NCBI GenBank assembly: GCA_949127695.1
Contig: CASBQH010000051.1
Coordinates: 1-12,016 of the forward strand
Origin: Synechococcales cyanobacterium PMM_0073
GTDB lineage: Bacteria; Cyanobacteriota; Cyanobacteriia; Elainellales; Elainellaceae
DNA: 12,016 nucleotides
Direction: 5' to 3'
Positions within the stretch are counted from its first letter, which is position 1. The number at the start of each line of letters is the position of its first letter. Position numbers and translations under genes: made by a program. Of this stretch, positions 1-7,233 are shown in pieces. The notes under the pieces were generated by a model. It saw only the letters and a program-made list of their open reading frames with translations. It was not told the DNA's origin and ran no database searches.

Positions 1-1674
<1,674 letters not shown>

Positions 1675-1710
1675 CGCGAAGTCGGGCGAGAGAACTAGGT
1701 GACAAACTCG

Positions 1711-1742
1711 AAGGCTTGGAGAGCGATTGTTCTCTAAGCCTT
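1711..1742 (+). terminator. Hairpin downstream of gyrB, likely terminator
   Basis: Two 13-nt arms (1711-1723 and 1730-1742) pair throughout, with two G-U wobbles in the + strand RNA, around a 6-nt loop. It starts 36 nt after the gyrB stop. Only a short T-rich stretch follows (TTTGTCC, partly inside the arm), so it may act as a weak intrinsic terminator or as a 3'-end stabiliser. The 11-base core also pairs on the minus strand, facing the convergent gene at 1949-2740. Confidence 0.6.
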
Positions 1743-1766
1743 TGTCCTACGATGGACAGAGAAGCC

Positions 1767-1894
1767 GATCCCCCTAGCCCCCTTGAAAAAGGGGGAACCG
1801 GAGTCAGAAATGGTTTGGAGTCCTCCTTTTTATAGGCAAAGCCTTGCCGAAGGGTAGGGGATTAGCGCCTGCGGCAAGTAAGAAAAGGGGGATC
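1767..1894. repeat. MITE-like dispersed repeat with GATCCCCCT ends
   Basis: The 128-bp segment begins GATCCCCCT (1767-1775) and ends with its exact reverse complement AGGGGGATC (1886-1894). Just inside the left end is a 7-bp stem, CCCCCTT/AAGGGGG (1778-1784 and 1789-1795), closed by a GAAA tetraloop. A smaller GGCAA/TTGCC hairpin lies at 1835-1848. Short elements with this GATCCCCCT...AAGGGGG pattern are recurrent in cyanobacterial intergenic DNA. It has no coding capacity and no target duplication abutting the ends. It lies between two convergent genes, so its RNA could also fold at either 3' end. Confidence 0.55.
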
Positions 1895-1948
1895 TGAAGG
1901 TGTTTCGCAAACTGCCTCAGCGCCTCTGGAGCCGCCATCAGTCTAGGC

Positions 1949-2740
1949 TTACCGCAGCGGCGTGTAGTCTGTCGTCGTGGAGGATAGCCCTGGCCGAGAC
2001 AGATCGGGTCTGCGAGTCTCCTCAGAATCTGCGGCCTCATAGCGCTGGAAGTAGTCTACCCGCGCATCAAACCCGAATCCTTTCAGTCGTCCGGCCACTT
2101 CGCGAGCGCTGGCGTAGTTTGGGTAGCCGCCTGCATTAATAAACGTGCCTTGCGGCGCACCGTCAATTACCGAGTTCGGCACAATTTGCTGAATAGCCGC
2201 CAGTCTGGCGCTATCTGCGCCGGGGATTACCACCACATAAGGCCCAGTCACCGCTGGCGGCAACACGCTAGAAGGCGGCCTGATTCCTGGCTCCAGGATA
2301 TTATTGGGAATCGGCGTTCCAACTAGCGTTCCTCCGGGCGGCACTCCGCCGCCACCCGATCCGCAGTCAGACCCGCAGCCGATCACATTTACCCCAAACA
2401 GCGCATGCAAAGTCTGCGAGCCGACAACGCCATCGACTGCAATCCCGGCGCGATGCTGAAAGTCAATCACAGCCTGCTTAGTCTCACAGCCAAAGAGGCC
2501 ATCTGCCGAAATTCCCAGCGCAGCCTGCACTTCGGCCACAGCGCTCCCAGAAGAACCCAGCCGCAGATAGGCATGAGCCGCAGAGGCCATGCCCAACACG
2601 CTCATGAACACAGTTGCGCCCAAGAGACTCTTCAGCGTAGCCCTTGACAATTTTTGAGACAGCACATTAAATGGCGTCAGTTTCGGAGGTAGTCCTGAGC
2701 TTGGCTCAGCAAAGGCAGAGTGATTAAACAGCGATTTCAT
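1949..2740 (-). CDS. Exported peptidoglycan-binding protein with SPOR-like domain
   Basis: A 263-residue protein that probably acts in the periplasm on the cell wall. Residues 1-57 form a long signal peptide: basic region around 30-38, hydrophobic core LLGATVFMSVLGMASA, and AHA cleavage site before Y58. Residues 58-116 match PG_binding_1, a small three-helix fold seen in wall hydrolases (SGSAVAEVQAALGISADGLFG, then VIDFQHRAGIAVDGVVGSQT). Residues 117-165 are a Gly/Pro-rich linker with closely spaced cysteines (CGSDC). Residues 166-231 (GPYVVVIPGAD ... VAGRLKGFGFDARVDYF) resemble a SPOR-type glycan-binding domain. No catalytic domain is visible, so it is more likely a binder or adaptor than an enzyme. 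The start is supported by GAGGA 6-7 nt upstream. A signal peptide starting at a later residue cannot be excluded. It has its own leader region and is not coupled to its neighbours. Confidence 0.82.
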   Translation of the reverse strand: MKSLFNHSAFAEPSSGLPPKLTPFNVLSQKLSRATLKSLLGATVFMSVLGMASAAHAYLRLGSSGSAVAEVQAALGISADGLFGCETKQAVIDFQHRAGIAVDGVVGSQTLHALFGVNVIGCGSDCGSGGGGVPPGGTLVGTPIPNNILEPGIRPPSSVLPPAVTGPYVVVIPGADSARLAAIQQIVPNSVIDGAPQGTFINAGGYPNYASAREVAGRLKGFGFDARVDYFQRYEAADSEETRRPDLSRPGLSSTTTDYTPLR

Positions 2741-3225
2741 AGATTCCTCGCTTAGCTTTGTGTTTGTCGTAGACGACCTCAGGTAAACCGGGCAATGGCT
2801 CGATCTGGCAATCGAGCCTAGCCTTTCTCATCAAGACCTGATCTGACTGCTGCAAGTTGCGTTTTGCATCGCTCTGGCAAGCCATGCTTCGGCTCATTGG
2901 TCACAGTCAGCCGATCTAGAAATCACCTGAATTATCTTTTACTAATATTTATTCTGACCCGAAAATTGCCAGGACGCTAGAGGGCAAGCGGATCTTGGCG
3001 TTTCGTCAAATAGCGGATATTTCTAGGTATAGCGTAATGCTGGCTATCAATTCATCAAGCTACTCTACATCTAGCGCAATTTTATTTTTCTGCAAACAGA
3101 TAAATTTTTTCCGATCAGCAGTCAATTTCTGCCGATTTCTGTATGTAGCGTTCGCTTTACTAATCTTTTAGCAGAGAAAATCAGGTTTGGATCACGCTCC
3201 AACGCTGAATTTTTGCTCAGAGGGG
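2741..3225. other. AT-richer intergenic region between two minus-strand genes
   Basis: This 485-bp stretch holds the leader of the peptidoglycan-binding gene and the 3' flank of the prolyl oligopeptidase gene. I find no convincing gene or RNA gene. Visible structure: the 8-bp inverted repeat at 2797-2818 (listed separately), a small palindrome GTCGT-AG-ACGAC at 2766-2777, and a direct repeat ATTTCTG-CCG-ATTTCTG near 3125-3143. A GATAAT hexamer (minus strand, 2931-2936) could be a -10 element but has no good -35 partner and would give a leader of about 190 nt. A 5-bp hairpin, AGGGG/CCCCT (3221-3235), overlaps the oligopeptidase stop codon but lacks a T-tract. Confidence 0.4.
2797..2818 (-). 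promoter_or_regulatory. Perfect 8-bp inverted repeat in the leader of the wall-binding gene
   Basis: GGCTCGAT (2797-2804) and ATCGAGCC (2811-2818) flank a 6-nt spacer, 57-78 nt upstream of the start codon of the peptidoglycan-binding gene. It could be a leader hairpin or an operator. No T-tract follows on the minus strand, so it is not an obvious attenuator. Confidence 0.3.
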
Positions 3226-5307
3226 TTATGCCCCTTGCAGCACCTTCAGCAAGAAGGCAAACCGGTCGGCTAGCTCTTCAATCACCTTAGTCGTCGGCTT
3301 CCCGGCTCCGTGCCCTGCTTTGGTTTCAATCCGAATCAGCACCGGCTGGTCGCCCGCATGAGCTGCCTGGAGCGCCGCCGCAAACTTGAAGCTGTGGGCA
3401 GGCACCACCCGATCATCATGGTCTGCCGTGGTAATTAGCGTCGCCGGATAGGCCGTTCCGGGCTTGAGGTTGTGCAGCGGCGAATAGGCATAGAGCGCTT
3501 CAAATTCGGCGGCATTCTCAGCTGAGCCATATTCAGAACACCAGGCCCAGCCAATCGTGAACTGGTGGAAGCGCAGCATATCCAGCACGCCCACTGCGGG
3601 GAGCGCCGCCGCAAATAGCTCAGGCCGCTGGGTCATGCAGGCTCCCACCAGCAAGCCGCCGTTGCTGCCGCCCGAAATCGCCAGCTTGGCGCTAGCGGTA
3701 TATTCCTGGGCAATCAGCCATTCTGCTGCCGCAATAAAGTCATCAAACACGTTTTGCTTGTTCAGCTTCATCCCGGCCTGATGCCATTCTTCGCCATATT
3801 CGCCGCCGCCGCGCAGATTCGGCACTGCGTAAACGCCGCCCAGCTCCATCCAGACAATCGTGCTGGGCGAGAAGGAAGGCGTTAGCGAGATGTTGAAGCC
3901 GCCGTAGCCATAGAGAATCGTCGGGTTTTGGCCGTCTAGCTTCAGCCCTTTCTTATGGCTGATGAACATCGGAATCTGCGTGCCGTCTTTGCTGCTGTAA
4001 AAAATCTGGCGGGTTTCGTAGTCGTCGGGGCTAAAGTCGAGGCTGGGCTGGCGAAATAGGCTGCTCTCGCCCGTCTGCATGTTGTAGCGGTAGATGCTGT
4101 TGGGCTGGGTGTAGCTTGTGAAGCTGTAAAAAGTATCGGTGTCGTCGCGCTTGCCGCCGAAGCCGCCCGCCGACCCGACTCCCGGCAGCTCCACTTCGCG
4201 CACCAAGCTGCCCTCTAGATCAAAAATCTTCACCTGCGTATGAGCATCTTTAAGATACGAAGCCACAAACTGATTGTTCAGCAGCCCTACGCCTTCCAGA
4301 GTTTCAGCAGTCTGGGGAATAATTTCACGCCACTGCGACCGCTCAGGGTTGTGAATATCTATGGCAATCACGCGGCTACGCGGCGCTTCCCAGTCAGTCT
4401 GGAGCCAGAAAATGCTGCCGTCATTGTCAATCAGGCTGTAGCTGGCCTCAAAGCTACTGATCAGCTCGACGACGGGACTATCTGGCTGGCTGAGGTCTTT
4501 GTAAAACAGCAGATTTTTCGGGTCAGTGCCTAGCCAGACCGAAATAATCAAATATTGGCCGTCTTCCGTGACGCCACCGCCAAAGCCCCATTCCTTCTGG
4601 TCTGGGCGCTCGTAGATTAGCCTATCTTCAGCTTGGGCTGTGCCGAGTCGGTGATAGTACAGCTTTTGGTAGTAGTTGGCTTCTTCGAGCTGGGCGTTGG
4701 CCGTGGGTTCGTCGTAGCGCGAATAGAAAAAGCCCGCGCCATCATGCGTCCAGCTCGCCCCAGAAAACTTGATCCACTTCAGGTGATCTTCAAGATCTTG
4801 GCCGGTTTCCACGTCGCGCACCCGCCATTCCTGCCAGTCAGAGCCAGAGGCTGAGAGGCCATAAGCCATCAGCCTGCCGTCTTCGCTAATGGATAGCCCA
4901 GAGAGCGCCACCGTACCGTCCTCTGAGAGCTGGTTGGGGTCGAGCAGAACGCGCGGCTCAGCCTCTAGATCAAGCAGCGTATAGAGCACGCTTTGGTTTT
5001 GCAGGCCATCATTTTTGAAATAAAAGTAGCGATCGGCCTGCTTAAACGGCATCCCAAACTTTTCGTAGTTCCAAAGCTGCGTCAGCCGCTGCTCCAGATC
5101 AGCTCGAATGGCGCTGCCCTTGAGAAAGCTAAACGTCACCTGGTTCTGCGCCTCAATCCAGGCTTGCGTCTCGGCAGACTGCGGATCTTCAAGCCAGCGA
5201 TAGGGATCGGCGATGGTTTTGCCGTGGTAGTCGTCAGTTTGGTTGACTTGCGGGCTGGTGGGGTAGGTGAAGGGCTGAGACAAGGGCTGAGACGAGAGCT
5301 GAGACAT
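3226..5307 (-). CDS. Prolyl oligopeptidase (S9A serine peptidase)
   Basis: This 693-residue enzyme cleaves short peptides after proline (EC 3.4.21.26 family); without a signal peptide it should be cytoplasmic. Residues about 15-50 carry the typical entry (DDYHGKTIADPYRWLEDP), residues to about 430 form the seven-bladed propeller that filters substrates by size, and the rest is the alpha/beta hydrolase domain. The triad is intact: Ser548 in GGSNGGLL, Asp631 in DHDDRVVP (matching porcine Asp641), His666 in AGHGAGKPT. Length is normal for the family. The first codons lie in three 12-bp tandem repeats, giving a Ser-Gln-Pro-rich N-terminus. No Shine-Dalgarno is seen before the ATG, and a 6-bp inverted repeat (5328-5343) sits 21 nt upstream of it. 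Monocistronic by context. Confidence 0.95.
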   Translation of the reverse strand: MSQLSSQPLSQPFTYPTSPQVNQTDDYHGKTIADPYRWLEDPQSAETQAWIEAQNQVTFSFLKGSAIRADLEQRLTQLWNYEKFGMPFKQADRYFYFKNDGLQNQSVLYTLLDLEAEPRVLLDPNQLSEDGTVALSGLSISEDGRLMAYGLSASGSDWQEWRVRDVETGQDLEDHLKWIKFSGASWTHDGAGFFYSRYDEPTANAQLEEANYYQKLYYHRLGTAQAEDRLIYERPDQKEWGFGGGVTEDGQYLIISVWLGTDPKNLLFYKDLSQPDSPVVELISSFEASYSLIDNDGSIFWLQTDWEAPRSRVIAIDIHNPERSQWREIIPQTAETLEGVGLLNNQFVASYLKDAHTQVKIFDLEGSLVREVELPGVGSAGGFGGKRDDTDTFYSFTSYTQPNSIYRYNMQTGESSLFRQPSLDFSPDDYETRQIFYSSKDGTQIPMFISHKKGLKLDGQNPTILYGYGGFNISLTPSFSPSTIVWMELGGVYAVPNLRGGGEYGEEWHQAGMKLNKQNVFDDFIAAAEWLIAQEYTASAKLAISGGSNGGLLVGACMTQRPELFAAALPAVGVLDMLRFHQFTIGWAWCSEYGSAENAAEFEALYAYSPLHNLKPGTAYPATLITTADHDDRVVPAHSFKFAAALQAAHAGDQPVLIRIETKAGHGAGKPTTKVIEELADRFAFLLKVLQGA
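5272..5307 (-). repeat. Three 12-bp tandem repeats at the oligopeptidase start
   Basis: On the + strand the units are GGGCTGAGACAA (5272-5283), GGGCTGAGACGA (5284-5295) and GAGCTGAGACAT (5296-5307). Read on the minus strand, the last unit contributes the ATG and the units encode repeats of the type Ser-Gln-x-x (SQLS, SQPL, SQPF). Each is a multiple of three, so copy-number change would preserve the frame. Confidence 0.75.
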
Positions 5308-5327
5308 GGTGGCGCAGGCTGAAGCAG

Positions 5328-5343
5328 TACAGTCTCTACTGTA
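5328..5343 (-). promoter_or_regulatory. TACAGT-CTCT-ACTGTA inverted repeat before the oligopeptidase gene
   Basis: Perfect 6-bp arms around a 4-nt centre, with the near edge 21 nt upstream of the ATG. The position suits an operator or a leader hairpin, but there is no independent support for function. Confidence 0.22.
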
Positions 5344-5363
5344 GTCTGACAGCGCAGATCTAG

Positions 5364-5437
5364 CTTCGGCTGCGCTCAGCTAGCGTTGCTTGGCTGGCAA
5401 ATGCCCTGCCCTGAGCATGCCCTGAGCGCAGCCGAAG
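5364..5437. repeat. Perfect 16-bp inverted repeat, CTTCGGCTGCGCTCAG type
   Basis: CTTCGGCTGCGCTCAG at 5364-5379 is exactly reverse-complemented at 5422-5437, with 42 nt between the arms. The sequence belongs to a kind of short palindromic unit that is scattered in many cyanobacterial genomes. It lies between the small gene ending at 5448 and the start of the oligopeptidase gene. A partial extra copy (CCCTGAGC) lies at about 5409-5416. Confidence 0.6.
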
Positions 5438-5447
5438 GGCAAATCTA

Positions 5448-5699
5448 CTAAGCCGAGACAGCGGCATTCTCTGAGAGATTGCGGCTTGCATCTTGCTCTA
5501 GACTGATTGGCTGGAGGCTATAGCCTACGACCGGGATACCCTGACAGAAAAAGCCTTGCTTCGAGCGCAGTTCAAATGCAGGCTCCCGCCCTTGCTGAGA
5601 TTCAATCTCAGTCAGCACCTTGTAGCCTTGCTCAGAAGCAATCAGCTGAACTGGGGTTTGGCGGGAGCGAGCTACAAGCAGATGAGTGGGGTGAAACAT
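5448..5699 (-). CDS. Small protein of unknown function
   Basis: An 83-residue reading frame I cannot assign to a family. It starts MFHPTHLLVARSRQTPVQL, has a charged central part (EQGYKVLTEIESQQGREPAFELRS) and a hydrophobic segment around KQGFFCQGIPVVGYSLQPIS, then a polar tail. Composition resembles a small folded soluble protein rather than an antisense artefact, and its codons share the GC-rich style of the neighbours. No signal peptide or membrane helix is clear, and no Shine-Dalgarno precedes the ATG. It is divergent from the site-2 protease gene and co-oriented with the downstream oligopeptidase gene, 140 nt away. Conservation in other cyanobacteria would settle whether it is real. Confidence 0.55.
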   Translation of the reverse strand: MFHPTHLLVARSRQTPVQLIASEQGYKVLTEIESQQGREPAFELRSKQGFFCQGIPVVGYSLQPISLEQDASRNLSENAAVSA

Positions 5700-5808
5700 A
5701 GTTGGTATTCTGGATGGATGAAGAACTAATTTGCGGGCTGGCGCTTGGGTCGCGCCCTCAATGCCCCATACTTTGCCTGGAATCTACTGAGATCTACATC
5801 GAAAACAT

Positions 5809-5845
5809 ACGGATTTTCGGAGTGAAGCTGAGGCGGCTTATCCGT
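5809..5845. repeat. Nested inverted repeat in divergent promoter region
   Basis: ACGGAT (5809-5814) and ATCCGT (5840-5845) enclose an inner AAGC/GCTT pair (5825-5828 and 5836-5839). The arms are short and function is unknown. The rest of the 335-bp region between the divergent genes holds the 11-bp repeats listed next, a possible poor promoter (TTTGGC 5904-5909, 16 nt, TACGAT 5926-5931) and no credible gene. Confidence 0.25.
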
Positions 5846-5966
5846 AAATTTAGCGGCAGGCTCAGCCTACCCACAAGGACGGTTATCTCTGCCTTTTCGA
5901 CGGTTTGGCGAAGTTCATATTCCGTTACGATCAGAACATGAAAGCCAGAAACATGATAAACACCGA

Positions 5967-5999
5967 TTTAACGCACTTAAAACTGCTCAAAAACTACTC
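5967..5999 (+). promoter_or_regulatory. Three 11-bp direct repeats upstream of the site-2 protease
   Basis: Units TTTAACGCACT (5967-5977), TAAAACTGCTC (5978-5988) and AAAAACTACTC (5989-5999) share AAC at positions 4-6; the last two differ in only two of eleven bases. Tandem 11-bp half-sites are the classic binding layout of OmpR/PhoB-type winged-helix response regulators, so an operator 35-68 nt before the start codon is a reasonable inference. The identity of any regulator is unknown. Confidence 0.35.
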
Positions 6000-6007
6000 A
6001 AAGATTT

Positions 6008-6026
6008 TGGCCTGCGGCCAGGGAGG
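6008..6026 (+). promoter_or_regulatory. Small hairpin plus strong Shine-Dalgarno of the site-2 protease
   Basis: TGGCC-TGC-GGCCA (6008-6020) forms a tight 5-bp hairpin directly against GGGAGG (6021-6026), which lies 8 nt before the ATG at 6035. The strong ribosome binding site fixes the start; the adjacent hairpin may tune its access. Confidence 0.5.
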
Positions 6027-6034
6027 CAGAGCGC

Positions 6035-7150
6035 ATGAATAGCAAGAATGGCAATTTTCGGATTGGTGCTTTATTTGGCATTCCGTTTTACGTTAACTTT
6101 TCTTGGTTCTTAATCCTGGCGCTGATCACCTGGGACTACGGCCAACAGTTTGGCAGCTGGCCGCTAGGCTTGATTTCAGCCTTGCTGCTGTTTGCTTCAG
6201 TGCTGGCGCATGAGCTGGGGCATAGCCTAGTGGCGCAGCGGCAGGGCATTGCGGTCAATTCAATTACGCTGTTTATTTTTGGCGGCTTGGCCAGCTTGGG
6301 CGAAGAGTCTAAAACGCCCGCAGGCGCATTTTGGGTGGCCATCGCAGGGCCGCTGGTCAGCCTTGCCCTGTTTGTCGCGCTAACGGCGGTTCGACTCTTG
6401 ACGGGCGCTTCTGGAGCAATCGCGGCCATGCTGGGGCTGCTGGCGGCAATTAACTTGGCGCTGGCGCTGTTTAACATGCTGCCGGGACTGCCGCTAGATG
6501 GCGGCAACGTTTTGAAGGCAATTGTCTGGAAGATTACCGGCAAGCCTTATCGCGGCATTGCCTTTGCCAGCCGTGCGGGTCAAGTGCTGGGCTGGATTGG
6601 GATTAGCCTGGGTCTGCTGGGCGCTTTAAATATCAGTCCAGTTGGCAATATCTGGACGCTGCTGGTGGGCTGGTTCCTGCTGCAAAACGCTGGACGCTAT
6701 AGGCAGGCGGCTTCGATGCAAGAACAGCTCAACGGCCTCAATGCCAGCGATGCGATCGTGCCCAATAGCCCGGTTGTGGCTGCCGATATTTCGCTGCGGG
6801 AATTTGCCAACCATCACATTATTGGCAACCCAGCGAACTGGCGCAAATATTTTGTGGTGGATGCTGCCGGTCAATGGATTGGTGAAATCAGCGTCGATGC
6901 CATGAACGCCGTTTCCACCAACGACTGGTGGAACGTGACCGTCCGCGACCTGATGCAGCCCAAAAGCGAGACTGCGACTATTCCAGCGACCGAATCGCTG
7001 CTGGAAGTTGTGTCACGCTTGGAGCAACAGCCAGAGCTAGTCGTGCTAAGTCCCAACGGCGAGCTGGTGGGACTGCTGGAAAAAGCTTCGGTGATGGCGC
7101 TGTTGCAGCGTCGGGCTGAGGCTAAGCTGGCGACTGGGAAGGCGGTCTAA
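6035..7150 (+). CDS. Site-2-type intramembrane metalloprotease (M50B) with CBS domains
   Basis: A 371-residue inner-membrane zinc protease of the S2P/SpoIVFB group, which cleaves transmembrane segments, for example of regulators or anti-sigma factors. Six hydrophobic helices span about 14-33, 43-63, 97-120, 126-150, 180-199 and 203-218. The zinc-binding motif HELGH is at 59-63 in helix 2, and the third ligand lies in LPLDGG (D155) preceded by NMLPG, the usual second motif. Residues about 236-360 form a CBS-domain pair (NASDAIVP..., then VRDLMQPKSETATIPATESLLEVVSRL), typical of the cyanobacterial/SpoIVFB branch, which may sense adenosine nucleotides. There is no PDZ domain. Start is set by GGGAGG and the preceding operator-like repeats. 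The substrate is not visible in the neighbourhood. Confidence 0.93.
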   Translation: MNSKNGNFRIGALFGIPFYVNFSWFLILALITWDYGQQFGSWPLGLISALLLFASVLAHELGHSLVAQRQGIAVNSITLFIFGGLASLGEESKTPAGAFWVAIAGPLVSLALFVALTAVRLLTGASGAIAAMLGLLAAINLALALFNMLPGLPLDGGNVLKAIVWKITGKPYRGIAFASRAGQVLGWIGISLGLLGALNISPVGNIWTLLVGWFLLQNAGRYRQAASMQEQLNGLNASDAIVPNSPVVAADISLREFANHHIIGNPANWRKYFVVDAAGQWIGEISVDAMNAVSTNDWWNVTVRDLMQPKSETATIPATESLLEVVSRLEQQPELVVLSPNGELVGLLEKASVMALLQRRAEAKLATGKAV

Positions 7151-7194
7151 AGCCCCAGCCAGCTCAAAACTGCCCCGCTTATTCAGCGGCAGAG

Positions 7195-7200
7195 TATGAT
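7195..7200 (+). promoter_or_regulatory. Possible -10 element (TATGAT) of the helicase gene
   Basis: TATGAT matches the -10 consensus at five of six positions. No good -35 is seen upstream. It would place transcription start near 7207, leaving a leader of about 27 nt if translation begins at GTG 7234, and almost none if it begins at TTG 7210. A CCGCT-TATTC-AGCGG hairpin lies just upstream at 7175-7189. Confidence 0.3.
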
Positions 7201-7233
7201 TGGGAGTAATTGTCACATCAGCCATTGCCCCTC

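Noticed and set aside
1761..1900. GAAG near both ends of the MITE-like repeat as target duplication
   Set aside because: The copies do not abut the element ends and are at different distances.
1900..2139. Plus-strand frame opposite the 3' end of the wall-binding gene
   Set aside because: Antisense to a well-supported exported protein and without its own signals.
5507..5701. Plus-strand frame opposite the small minus-strand gene
   Set aside because: Looks like the antisense shadow of the more protein-like minus-strand frame.
5702..5941. Plus-strand 79-codon frame in the divergent region
   Set aside because: TTG start, no ribosome binding site, unconvincing composition, and it covers the promoter and inverted-repeat region.
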